Shown: piece after piece, positions 6,191-14,151 of the stretch
Layout: each line of letters begins with the position of its first letter
Numbering within the stretch: position 1 is the first letter of the stretch
Source of the DNA: JBJXHG01 sp046160865
GTDB lineage: Bacteria > Planctomycetota > UBA1135 > GCA-002686595
Direction: 5' to 3'
Assembly (NCBI GenBank): GCA_046160865.1
Contig: JBJXHG010000177.1
Location: 1 to 36,542 of the forward strand
DNA length: 36,542 bases
The notes under the pieces: generated by a model
What the model was told of the DNA's origin: nothing
Seen by the model: the letters and a program-made list of their open reading frames with translations, nothing else
Databases searched by the model: none
Made by a program: the position numbers and the translations under genes

Positions 6191-7225
6191 TCAGCCTCCG
6201 AGCAATCGGTCGGCCGGGCTCCGCACGCCGGCCGGGCCGCGGTTCAAGACGTGCGTGTAGATCATCGTCGTCGCGACGTCCTTGTGGCCGAGCAGCTCTT
6301 GCACCGTGCGGATGTCGCTGCCGTCCTCGAGGAGATGCGTGGCGAACGAGTGGCGGAACGTGTGACACGTGGCGCGCTTCGCGATCCCGGCGGCCAGCAC
6401 GGCGCGGCGCACGGCGTGCTGCACTACAGTTTCGTGCAGATGGTGGCGGCGCTTCTCTCCGGTTTCGCGCTCGACGTACGTGCGCGTGGCGGGAAAGACC
6501 CACTGCCACGGCCACTCGCGGCCGGCCGACGGCAGCTTCTTCGCGAGCGCGCCGGGCAACTCGACGGAACCCGCGCTGTTTGCGAGGTCGCGCTGGTGCT
6601 GGCTGCGAACGTGCTCGAGATGCGTCGCGAGCGCGGGCTTGATCGACATCGGCAGCATCGTTGCGCGGTCCTTGTCGCCTTTGCCGCGACGGACGGCGAT
6701 CTGGTTGCGGCCGAAGTCGACGTCCTTGATCCGCAGCCGGCAGCACTCCATGAGCCGCAGCCCGCAGCCGTAGAGCAGAGTCGCCATCAAGCGCGGCTCG
6801 CCGTCCATGTGCGCGAGCACCGCCCGCACCTCGTCGCGCGTGAGCACGACCGGCAGACGCGCGGGCGTCTTGGCTCGCACGAGATCGTCGAGCCACGGCA
6901 ATTGCATGCCGAGCACCTCGCGGTAAAGGAAAAGCAGCGCCGCGAGCGCTTGGTTCTGCGTCGAAGCGGACACGCGTCCGCGCGTGGCGAGCGCGCTCAG
7001 GAACGCCGTGACGTGCTCGGCTCCGAGGGACGCCGGATCACGCCGCCCGTGGAACTCGTAGTAGCGAACCATCCAACCGAGGTAGGCCTGCTCGGTGCGC
7101 GGGCTGAGGTGTCGCAGGCGAATGGCAGCTCGCGCACGGTCGCCGACGCGGACCGGCGGAATAGGTCGCGCCGGCCCATAGCCACTGTCGCTCGCGCGGA
7201 CGTGGATCCGCTCGCACACGTCCAT
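6191..7225 (-). CDS. intI: Integron integrase (tyrosine recombinase)
   Basis: Catalyses attI x attC and attC x attC recombination to insert and excise cassettes. The N-terminal SAM-like domain has RHLSPRTEQAYLGWM (about 38-52) and SASTQNQALAALLFLY (about 87-101). The catalytic residues are R157 (GCGLRL), K182 (RRGKGDK), H288 and R291 (CHTFRH), H314 (LLGHKD) and nucleophile Y323. The extra helix specific to integron integrases is present as TGEKRRHHLHETVVQ (about 255-269). The ATG at 7225 gives 344 residues, the usual IntI length; an upstream ATG at 7324 would add 33 unconserved residues. The gene reads toward the cassettes. I see no CTGT-N8-ACAG LexA box between 7226 and 7416. The reading frame is intact, so it is probably functional. 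Confidence 0.95.
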   Translation of the reverse strand: MDVCERIHVRASDSGYGPARPIPPVRVGDRARAAIRLRHLSPRTEQAYLGWMVRYYEFHGRRDPASLGAEHVTAFLSALATRGRVSASTQNQALAALLFLYREVLGMQLPWLDDLVRAKTPARLPVVLTRDEVRAVLAHMDGEPRLMATLLYGCGLRLMECCRLRIKDVDFGRNQIAVRRGKGDKDRATMLPMSIKPALATHLEHVRSQHQRDLANSAGSVELPGALAKKLPSAGREWPWQWVFPATRTYVERETGEKRRHHLHETVVQHAVRRAVLAAGIAKRATCHTFRHSFATHLLEDGSDIRTVQELLGHKDVATTMIYTHVLNRGPAGVRSPADRLLGG

Positions 7226-7416
7226 GGCACCTGCGACCGCCCCCGAGTGCGTGCCTGCTCGCGTCGAGCGAGACGGACTCGCCCGCCTCCACGGTACCCG
7301 CGGGTTCATCACTGCGGCTTGCATGCGAAACGCCAGCGAACGACCGCTCTCACCTCGGTCTCGCCGACGGGGCGAAGCTTAGAGCCGGCCTCGGGAGCCG
7401 ACAAGGCACGCACCCC

Positions 7417-8511
7417 TCACTCCACCAACCGATGCGCCTTCCGTCCCCCGCGCTCCGTCTTCGCGACCGCCGCACCTTCGCTCAGCAAGTGTCGCGCGTG
7501 CTCGACCGCGCGCGCGACGAGGCCTTGCGCGCCTTCGCGCAGCTCGGTGCTCTCGCGCACTTCGGACGTGTTGTGCTCCATGTCTTCCGCCGACCAGCCG
7601 CGGCTGTGCGCGATGAACGGGAACTGCGGGAAGTGGAAGCCGAGCTCGGCGAAGAACATCAATTGCTGGCCGGCGACGGCCTGCACGTTGTCCTGACCGC
7701 CAGTGATGATGAAGCACGCGACCTTGTTCCGCAGCAGCACGCGGTCGGCGATCGTCACCTGGTTCTGAATGCAGTTCATGCGCTCCGCCATCTTGAAGTA
7801 GAGCGACGAGGCGCTGCCCCAGCGAATCGGCGTCGACACGACGATCACGTCGGCCCAGAACACGACCGCTTCGTACACACGCTCCATCTGGTCCGTGGGA
7901 TCCATCTGCGTGATCGAGCACGGCCACGTGCACGCGCGCGCGCTCTTGCTGTAGTAGCCCTCGCAGTTGCGGAACGTGAGCTCGTTCAGCTTGACGAGCT
8001 GCGTCTCCGCGCCGAGCGCGTCCTTTGCGTGCGCGAGCGCGACTTCGAGCAGCGCGTCGGACGTCGAATAACGCGGATTCGCCGCGTCCATCACCGTCGT
8101 CGAGATGCCCGCGACGCGGATCGGTCCCTCCGCGCGCACGATCGCGCGCTCGAGCGGATGCGCGGGATGCGGGAGCTTGCTGCGCTTCGTCGCCGGCTCG
8201 AGGTCGACGAAGAGATGCCCGTGCTCCTGCTTCAACCGAAACTGCGGCACGGCGTCGGCTTCGTAGCCCGGCTCACCTTGTCCCGTGACGCGGTGGAACT
8301 TCCAGTTGTGCCACGGGCACACGATGTACTCGCCGTCGAGCCGTCCTTGACCGAGCGGCCCGCCGACGTGGTTGCACGCGCCGTGCACGGCGCCGAACAC
8401 GCCGTCCTTGCACGAGAGCGCGATCTTCGTGCGGCCGATCGTGACCTCCTGCAGCCGCGTCTTCCGCAGTTCGTCGACGGGACCGAGATCGTGCCAGCGT
8501 TCGTCGGACAT
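7417..8511 (-). CDS. Rieske [2Fe-2S] - NADPH-dependent FMN reductase fusion
   Basis: A 364-residue two-domain redox protein. Residues 1-110 form a Rieske ferredoxin fold with cluster ligands C46/H48 (CNH) and C65/H68 (CPWH). From about residue 130 on it is a flavodoxin-fold NAD(P)H-dependent FMN reductase (VVFWADVIVVSTPIRWGSASS region, with later FIITGG). The fusion suggests electrons passing from a flavin to an iron-sulfur centre or the reverse; the acceptor is unknown. The ATG at 8511 has AAGGAG eight bases upstream. It is the last gene of the operon, 17 bp after the large membrane fusion, and the integrase gene starts about 190 bp beyond it. The domains are certain; the substrate is not. 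Confidence 0.88.
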   Translation of the reverse strand: MSDERWHDLGPVDELRKTRLQEVTIGRTKIALSCKDGVFGAVHGACNHVGGPLGQGRLDGEYIVCPWHNWKFHRVTGQGEPGYEADAVPQFRLKQEHGHLFVDLEPATKRSKLPHPAHPLERAIVRAEGPIRVAGISTTVMDAANPRYSTSDALLEVALAHAKDALGAETQLVKLNELTFRNCEGYYSKSARACTWPCSITQMDPTDQMERVYEAVVFWADVIVVSTPIRWGSASSLYFKMAERMNCIQNQVTIADRVLLRNKVACFIITGGQDNVQAVAGQQLMFFAELGFHFPQFPFIAHSRGWSAEDMEHNTSEVRESTELREGAQGLVARAVEHARHLLSEGAAVAKTERGGRKAHRLVE

Positions 8512-8528
8512 GGATGAGCTCCTTGAGT

Positions 8529-11192
8529 TCAGGGAAGGGACGAGTGCGCGCAGGTTTCGGCGGTCGGCGCGATCGACGGATCGCGCGGCGGCCCGGACGC
8601 GGCCGGATCCGCGTGCAAGCGCGCGAGCCTCCGGTAGCGCCACGTCTCACGCACGAGCACGGCGAGCGGCGTGACGCTCGCGCCGCGCGCGCGATTGTGG
8701 ACGCCGATCTCGAACGCGATGCGCCACTGCTCGCACAGCACGCGATAGGCCTCGCGCAGCGTCGTGCGCGGATCGTAGATGTGCGTCGCTTCCGACGTCA
8801 GGCCGTTCAGCTCGACGATCGTGAAGCCGCGGCCGGCCCGCACTTCCTCGAGCGACGTCGTGCGCACGTCGAAGCGGCCGAAGAAGAAACCCTCGAACCG
8901 CCGGGCGATCGCGTCGATCGCGCTCTCGAGCTCGGGCGTCGCGAGGTGCGCGCCGTCGAGGAAGATCGCGCCGCGGCAGTGCGTGCCGAGCTCGACGAGC
9001 TGCACGCGCTCGCCACTCTTCGGCACCCACGCGAGGCGCTCGGCGTTGGCGTCGAAGTACGTGCGAGCGGCGCACACCGCGCGCTCGTCGTCGACGATCA
9101 GCTCCTCGAGCGTGCGCCGTCCGTCGCCGGTGAGCACCGGCATGCGCTTCTCGGTGATCGAGAAGATCCGGCCGCGCGCGTGCGACGGATGGCGCACGTA
9201 GAAGATGCCGAGCTCGTCGCCCGGCGCGTACGCCTGCAGCACGAGGTCGTACGCCTGCCGTTCGATGCGCGCTTCGAGCTCGGCGCTCGTGCGCACGATG
9301 CGCACGCCGGATCCGCGCTGGCCGACGTCGGGCTTCAGCACGACGGGGAACGCGAGCGCGTGCACTTCGATAAACGCGTGTGCGCGTGCGCGCCGTTCGC
9401 CGTCCGGCAGCGAGAGCGGCAGCGCGCACGAGCGCGCGACGGGCGCGCCGCTCGCTTCGAGCTGCGCGAGGATGTCCGTCTTCGACTCGCCGATGAAGCC
9501 GCCGGTCGGGATGCCGGGGTTCGCCGCCGTCGCGACCGTCAGGCTGCGATGCTTCAGCGCGAGCCAAGCGAGGTAGAAGACGACGGGGACATAGAACACG
9601 TACGGCGGCCAGAACTCGAAGCGCAGCCGCCGTCGCCACGCGCCGATCCACATCCGTCGTCCGCGGTGCGTCAGCGCCGCGACGAGCGCGCGCTCGACCA
9701 CGAGCAATGTCGCGGCGAGCGCGAGCAGGATCCACACGCCGTGCCGCTCGAAGATGTCGGCCGGATCGAGAGCCAGCGTCCCGGCCCAGGCCGAGAAGCC
9801 GACGAGCAGCGGCGTCCAGAGCGCGCACGCGAGCAGGAAGTAGAACGCGAAACGCACGCAGCCCGTGCGCAACACACCCGCGGCGAAGTACGTCGGCAAG
9901 CGCAGCCCCGGCGTGAAGCGCGAGAGGAAGATGACGCGCAAGCCGCGCGCGCGGAACCAGGCCGACGCGCGCTCGAGGCGCGCGTCGCTCACGAACCATT
10001 TCAACGGCGCGCGCGCCGCCGCGGCGCGGCCGAAGATGCGACCGGCGGCGAACAGTCCAAGGTCGCCGAGCACGAGCCCCGTGAGGCACGCGAGCGTGCC
10101 GGGCACGAACCCGAGTCGGCCATCCGCGACGAGCAAGCCCGTCGCGATGCACGTCAGGTCCTCCGACACGAACGTGGCGAGCACGATCAGCGCGAGTACC
10201 ACGAGCAGCGCGACGCCCTCGAGCGGCGGAATCGAGGCCGGATCGAACGGCACCGACGCTGCGAGCGAGCGAGCGGGATCGGCGCCGCGACGCGACAGCG
10301 CGCGCCCTGCTTCGACGTCCGCGACGAACCGCTCGACGTGCTCCGCGACTGCGTGCGTGTGCGTCCACGGCAGGAAATGGCTGCCGTCGATCACGACGAG
10401 CTCGCTCTGCGGTACCAGCCGATGGCTCTCGCGTGCCGCGGCCACCGGCACGAGGAAGTCGCGCTCGCCGTGCACGATCAAGAGCGGCGCGTCGACCCTC
10501 GCGAGGATCGGGCGCAGACGGCGTTGGTCGGTGTCGTAGAAGCTGCGCGCGAACGCGATCGAGAACGGCGAGTCGTCGAGCGCGCCGAAGTGCGGGAGCA
10601 AGTGGTGCGCGCTCCACACCGCCGCGAGCTGCGCTGCGTGCACGTAGTGGTTGAGCCGGTAGCTGCCGGAGAGCTCGTACTCCTGCGCGCCAATCGACGA
10701 GAGCAGGGTGATCGACTGCACGCGCTCCGGTGCGAGCGCCGCGAGCTCGAGCGCGACTCCGCCGCCGAGGCTGAAGCCGACGACGTGCGCGCGCTCGATC
10801 TCGAGCTGCTCGAGGAACTCGTTCACGTAGCGCGCCTGCGCGCGGATCGAATGGTCGGGAACTTCGCGGTCGGAGATGCCGAAGCCCGGCAGGTCGGGAA
10901 CGACGACCCGGAAGCGATCGTCCAGCTCTTGCCCGATCGCGAACAGGTCGCCGCCGTCGCTGGGGCTGCCGTGCAGGAAGAGCAGCACGGGCTTGTCCCC
11001 GCGCTCGAGCCAAGCGCTGTCCGAGTAGCGGACGAGCATGCCCTCGACTCTCACGCAGGGCACATCGCAGTAGATCGTCACGCCGCGGCCTATGGCGGAC
11101 GCGAAGGAGAGTGCAAGTACCACGACATACGCGATGACGAGCACGCCCAGGATGCGACGCGTGCGCGGTGCGCGGCTCACTGCGCTCGGCAT
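8529..11192 (-). CDS. Alpha/beta hydrolase - DedA (SNARE-assoc) membrane - ATP-grasp triple fusion
   Basis: An 887-residue protein combining three domains. A membrane anchor (about 13-34) is followed by an alpha/beta hydrolase (about 65-295) with the elbow GFSLGG (S141), D245 in GERDF and H272 in GSHF. Next comes a VTT/DedA membrane domain (about 322-545) with the family signature SRFTPGLRLPTYFAAG (424-439). Last is an ATP-grasp ligase-like domain (about 590-855), with VVLKPDVGQRGSG and IVELNGLTSEATH. DedA proteins move lipids or act in envelope homeostasis, ATP-grasp enzymes join a carboxylate to an amine or thiol, and the hydrolase would cut an ester or amide. A single envelope-lipid pathway is inference. 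It starts 6 bp after the DinB-like stop. Confidence 0.85.
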   Translation of the reverse strand: MPSAVSRAPRTRRILGVLVIAYVVVLALSFASAIGRGVTIYCDVPCVRVEGMLVRYSDSAWLERGDKPVLLFLHGSPSDGGDLFAIGQELDDRFRVVVPDLPGFGISDREVPDHSIRAQARYVNEFLEQLEIERAHVVGFSLGGGVALELAALAPERVQSITLLSSIGAQEYELSGSYRLNHYVHAAQLAAVWSAHHLLPHFGALDDSPFSIAFARSFYDTDQRRLRPILARVDAPLLIVHGERDFLVPVAAARESHRLVPQSELVVIDGSHFLPWTHTHAVAEHVERFVADVEAGRALSRRGADPARSLAASVPFDPASIPPLEGVALLVVLALIVLATFVSEDLTCIATGLLVADGRLGFVPGTLACLTGLVLGDLGLFAAGRIFGRAAAARAPLKWFVSDARLERASAWFRARGLRVIFLSRFTPGLRLPTYFAAGVLRTGCVRFAFYFLLACALWTPLLVGFSAWAGTLALDPADIFERHGVWILLALAATLLVVERALVAALTHRGRRMWIGAWRRRLRFEFWPPYVFYVPVVFYLAWLALKHRSLTVATAANPGIPTGGFIGESKTDILAQLEASGAPVARSCALPLSLPDGERRARAHAFIEVHALAFPVVLKPDVGQRGSGVRIVRTSAELEARIERQAYDLVLQAYAPGDELGIFYVRHPSHARGRIFSITEKRMPVLTGDGRRTLEELIVDDERAVCAARTYFDANAERLAWVPKSGERVQLVELGTHCRGAIFLDGAHLATPELESAIDAIARRFEGFFFGRFDVRTTSLEEVRAGRGFTIVELNGLTSEATHIYDPRTTLREAYRVLCEQWRIAFEIGVHNRARGASVTPLAVLVRETWRYRRLARLHADPAASGPPRDPSIAPTAETCAHSSLP

Positions 11193-11198
11193 GGCGCG

Positions 11199-11720
11199 TC
11201 AGCGGCGCGGCGCGCCGCCGCTCGCTTCCCAGTAGCGCAGCGTCGACGGCGCGACGCCGAAGTCCGCGTCCACGCTCTCGCCAGCGCGGCGCAGGAGCAC
11301 GGCGATCAGCGCGAAGTGGTGCACGGCGTGCGAACAGAGCGCCGCGAGCTCGCGTGCGCGCGACGAGCGCGTCCACGGCCCGCCTTCCATGCGCACGTCG
11401 AGCACTCCGTCGGCTTCGCACGTGCGCAGCAACTCTTCGGCGCGCGAGCAGGCGTCGACGGCCGCGCGCGAATCGCACTCGAGCCGCGCATCGCGCGCGC
11501 GCAAGTCGTAGTCGACGGAGCCGCTCGCGAGCTGCGTGGTGAAGCACGCGTAGAAATCGATCACGTGCCGCACGTGGCTGCCGATCGACGCGAGGCCGAG
11601 CTCCGGAGCCGCGTCCGCGTACGCCGCGTCGGGTAGCCGGTCGAGCGTCGCACGCAGTTGCGCGAGCACGCGCACATTGTCACGTACGAGGTCGCGCACG
11701 AGATCGGCGGAGTGCGACAT
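11199..11720 (-). CDS. DinB-fold protein
   Basis: A 173-residue four-helix-bundle protein of the DinB/YfiT-like type. HVRHVIDFY (about 48-56) and SHAVHHFALI (about 128-137) supply the histidines that bind a metal in this fold. Family members include thiol-dependent transferases and many proteins of unknown role. The ATG at 11720 lies one base after the stop of the acyltransferase gene; an upstream in-frame start would run through that gene. It ends 6 bp before the triple-fusion gene, so it belongs to the same operon. Its place between lipid genes hints at a role in the same pathway, but nothing in the sequence proves it. Confidence 0.78.
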   Translation of the reverse strand: MSHSADLVRDLVRDNVRVLAQLRATLDRLPDAAYADAAPELGLASIGSHVRHVIDFYACFTTQLASGSVDYDLRARDARLECDSRAAVDACSRAEELLRTCEADGVLDVRMEGGPWTRSSRARELAALCSHAVHHFALIAVLLRRAGESVDADFGVAPSTLRYWEASGGAPRR

Positions 11721-11721
11721 G

Positions 11722-12486
11722 TCAGACGGCCTCCGCGGGCCGCAACCGACCGGCGACGAGCGCGTGCGCTCGCGCCGCGAGGTGCTTGCGGTCCGGGTGC
11801 GCGAGACGCTCGTGCGAGAACGCAATGCGCGCGTGCACTGCGCGCAAGCCGCACAAGCGGTAGAGGTGCGCGCCGAACGGCATGTCGCCCCACCAGCACA
11901 CGCTCTGGCTCGCGGGCGGCTCGCCGTCGCCGGCTTCGTACGCGAGGCTCGCGCAGCACACCGGCGTTCCGCTCGCTGCAGCGACTTCGAAGATCGACGG
12001 GCGGAAGGGGAGCACGTGCTCGCCGGCCGAGCTCGTCCCTTCCGGAAACACGATGACGCCGCCGCGCTCGTGCAGCGCGCGCCCGAGCGTGGCGACGGCG
12101 CGCGGCACGTCGGACTTGCGCGTGCGATCGATGAAGCACGTGCCGACCGAGCGCGCGAGCAATCCGATCACGGGCCAGCGTGCGACTTCGGCTTTCGCGA
12201 GGAACGCGCCGTCGACTTGCGTCCACAGTGCGACGATGTCGAGGTACGACAAGTGATTCGCGACGAGGAAGTACGGCGGCGCGGGCACGGCTCCTTCGAC
12301 GGTGACCCGCAGGCACAGCGTGTGTGCGACCGCGCGCGCCCACGTGCGCACGAACCACGCGTGCGTGCGCTGCGCCGCGGCTCGCGACACGAGTGCGAGC
12401 GGACGTGTCGCGAGCCAGCCCGCGTAGCACGCGAGCGTCCACGCCGCTGCGCAGGCGAGTCGCGAGATTGCACGCACGTGCCTCAT
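11722..12486 (-). CDS. 1-acyl-glycerol-3-phosphate acyltransferase family protein (PlsC/OlsA-like)
   Basis: A 254-residue membrane-associated acyltransferase. The catalytic HX4D is NHLSYLD (H78, D83); FIDRTRKSD (about 118-126) and FPEGTSS (147-153) are the acceptor-binding motifs. An N-terminal hydrophobic segment (about 8-34) anchors it. The ATG at 12486 overlaps the stop of the GNAT-type acyltransferase by four bases. That order, an N-acyltransferase followed by a PlsC-like O-acyltransferase, is typical of ornithine-lipid (olsB-olsA) or glycine-lipid genes, so it probably adds the second, ester-linked acyl chain to a lyso-aminolipid. A plain phosphatidate-forming role cannot be excluded. 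Confidence 0.85.
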   Translation of the reverse strand: MRHVRAISRLACAAAWTLACYAGWLATRPLALVSRAAAQRTHAWFVRTWARAVAHTLCLRVTVEGAVPAPPYFLVANHLSYLDIVALWTQVDGAFLAKAEVARWPVIGLLARSVGTCFIDRTRKSDVPRAVATLGRALHERGGVIVFPEGTSSAGEHVLPFRPSIFEVAAASGTPVCCASLAYEAGDGEPPASQSVCWWGDMPFGAHLYRLCGLRAVHARIAFSHERLAHPDRKHLAARAHALVAGRLRPAEAV

Positions 12487-13298
12487 GGCGATCGGCGCGG
12501 CAGTCCCGCCGCGAAGAGCTCGAGCGTGCGCGGATCGAGCGCCGCGAGATCGAGCAATGTGAGGAAGTCGACCGTGCCGAACTCGCGGTCGAGGGCGGGC
12601 ATCCCGAGCACGCGCGCGCCGTAGCGCAAGTACGTGCGGAACAGCGTCGGGATCGGCGGCGCACGCACGCTGCCCGATGCGCCGCGCGGGATGCACGCGA
12701 AGTGGGGCAGCGGCTCGACGCGCAAGCTCGCGTGCACCAAGAGGTCGCGCTCGAGCTCGTCGTACAGCGCGAGACCCGCGTCCGGATCCTGGCTCGTGAG
12801 CGAGCTGCACCCGAAGAAGTAGCGCTTGTCGTTCCAGCGCGCGTACGCCGCGAGGCCGCGCCACAAGAGGAACAGTACCGTGCGGTTGCGGTGCTCGGCG
12901 GCGATGCACGCGCGGCCGAGCTCGATGCACGCCTCGACGATCGTGAGCGGCGCGAGGTCGAACTCGCCGGCCGAGTAGAAGCCTTCGCCCGCGTCGGCCA
13001 TCGCGTGGACTTGCAGTCGATAGGTGCCGACCACGGTGTCCGACGGCTCGTCGCGCACGATCAAGTGGTGGCACTGCGCGTCGAAGCGGTCGCGGTCGAG
13101 CCCGCTCTCCGCACAGCTGCGCAGGCCTTCGCCGAGCTCGAGGTTGAACACGTCGTACCGAAGTCGAAACACGCGCTCGAGCTCGCGCGCGCCGCGTGCG
13201 AACGAGAGCCGGTAGCGACCGTGGCGCTCGTCGAGCGGCGGGCGGAACGCATCGCCGGTCGACGGGATGCGCACGCGCGTTTCGTGCGGAAGGCTCAC
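12483..13298 (-). CDS. GNAT-type N-acyltransferase (OlsB-like)
   Basis: A 271-residue protein of the OlsB/Acetyltransf_5 type, which transfers a 3-hydroxyacyl chain from acyl-ACP to an amino acid amine, the first step of ornithine-lipid synthesis. Family landmarks are LRYDVFNLELGEGL (about 43-56), DRFDAQCHHLIVRD, VVGTYRLQ, IELGRACI and FFGCSSLTSQDP. The start is GTG at 13298 with AGGAG seven bases upstream; further upstream the frame overlaps the preceding gene and loses similarity. It overlaps the PlsC-like gene by four bases and follows the Cys/His protein by 4 bp. The amino acid substrate (ornithine, glycine or another) is not decided by the sequence. Confidence 0.83.
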   Translation of the reverse strand: MSLPHETRVRIPSTGDAFRPPLDERHGRYRLSFARGARELERVFRLRYDVFNLELGEGLRSCAESGLDRDRFDAQCHHLIVRDEPSDTVVGTYRLQVHAMADAGEGFYSAGEFDLAPLTIVEACIELGRACIAAEHRNRTVLFLLWRGLAAYARWNDKRYFFGCSSLTSQDPDAGLALYDELERDLLVHASLRVEPLPHFACIPRGASGSVRAPPIPTLFRTYLRYGARVLGMPALDREFGTVDFLTLLDLAALDPRTLELFAAGLPRRSP

Positions 13299-13302
13299 GC
13301 GC

Positions 13303-14151
13303 TCACTCCTCGTGTCCTTGGTTGCGATCCGGAACGCCCACGTAGCGCGTGATGCCGTTCGGCGGGACGCGCAGCACGTACGTGTCGCCGCTCTTCTGCA
13401 CGCGTCCTTCGACCTCGATCGGCTCGGCGACGTAGTCGAGCACCTCATCGCGCAAGGTCGTGCCGTGCTCCGACACGAGCAGGTAGACCTGCGTGTCGCC
13501 GCCGAACGTGCGCACGAGCAGCACCGGCGGGATGCCGCCGGAGATGCAGCGCACCGCGCACGAGCGGTGCGGCTTCGAGTTGCCGGGCTTCATGACACCG
13601 AAGTAGCACTTGCTGTCGACGATCTCGCCGACGAGGCGCTGCGCACCGAGATCCTCGAACGCGTCCAAGGCATTGCCGCCCGGTGTGGCGACGCGCGGGG
13701 CTGGCGCGAGGTCGACGATCGAGTCGGGCACGACCTCGACCATCGTCTGATCGCCGCGGTACACGAGCGTGCCCGACAAGCGCACGCGCGCGCCGGCGCG
13801 GCCGGCGACGATCTCCGCCGCGCCGTGCTTGCCCGGTGCGACGAGCCAGTAACGCGATTGCGTCGCCGCGCCGCTCTCCGCGCCGATCCCGTCGCGCGTG
13901 CGATCGACGAGGAGCGCGGGTGCGGGCACTTCCTCGACGAGGCCTTCGAGCGTGCGCGTCGTGCCGTACTCGAACGTGCCCGCGCCGAACGGCATCTGCG
14001 CCGCGGTCAGCGCGAGCGCGAGACCGATGCACGCGAGCAGCCAGCCGAGTGCGCGACGGCGGACGAAGCTCGCGAGCGCGGCCGGTGCGCGCGGTGCATA
14101 GCCCACGTAGAAGTCAGCGGGAGCGAGATCGTCGCGCACGGGATCAGTCAT
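13303..14151 (-). CDS. Membrane-anchored protein with Cys/His motif, function unknown
   Basis: A 282-residue protein with one membrane helix (about 33-52) and a beta-rich domain that would lie outside the membrane. Its most striking part is at 175-208: GEIVDSKCYFGVMKPG, then HRSCAVRC, then GGIPP. C182, H195, C198 and C202 could bind a metal, heme or form disulfides. I know the motif only from uncharacterised proteins found beside Rieske or ferric-reductase-like genes. It overlaps the upstream ferric-reductase/Rieske gene by eight bases, which supports a joint function in electron transfer. No enzyme function is claimed. Confidence 0.75.
   Translation of the reverse strand: MTDPVRDDLAPADFYVGYAPRAPAALASFVRRRALGWLLACIGLALALTAAQMPFGAGTFEYGTTRTLEGLVEEVPAPALLVDRTRDGIGAESGAATQSRYWLVAPGKHGAAEIVAGRAGARVRLSGTLVYRGDQTMVEVVPDSIVDLAPAPRVATPGGNALDAFEDLGAQRLVGEIVDSKCYFGVMKPGNSKPHRSCAVRCISGGIPPVLLVRTFGGDTQVYLLVSEHGTTLRDEVLDYVAEPIEVEGRVQKSGDTYVLRVPPNGITRYVGVPDRNQGHEE

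Larger units (their letters stand above)
1..7225 (-). mobile_element. Chromosomal integron, integrase end (array continues past position 1)
   Basis: Seen: one IntI-type integrase gene, a GTTRRRY core junction at 5994-6000, and five sites of the form RYYYAAC...GTTRRRY, all reading on the minus strand. Each site sits directly after the 3' end of a minus-strand gene. The integrase is on the same strand as the cassettes and its 3' end faces them, so the array lies downstream of intI. In class 1-type integrons the two diverge; the arrangement here is the inverted-integrase form known from Rhodopirellula, Blastopirellula and Treponema. Cassette DNA is visibly less G+C-rich than the flanking operon. 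The right boundary is placed at the integrase start; the left end is outside the window. Confidence 0.9.

Noticed and set aside
7226..7416. Search for a LexA (SOS) box upstream of intI
   Set aside because: No CTGT-N8-ACAG sequence is present; a phylum-specific LexA motif cannot be judged by eye.
8514..11636. A plus-strand open frame of about 1040 codons opposite the triple-fusion gene
   Set aside because: It is rich in Arg/Ala/Glu with no domain, a typical antisense shadow of a high-GC gene; the minus strand carries three complete domains with catalytic motifs.
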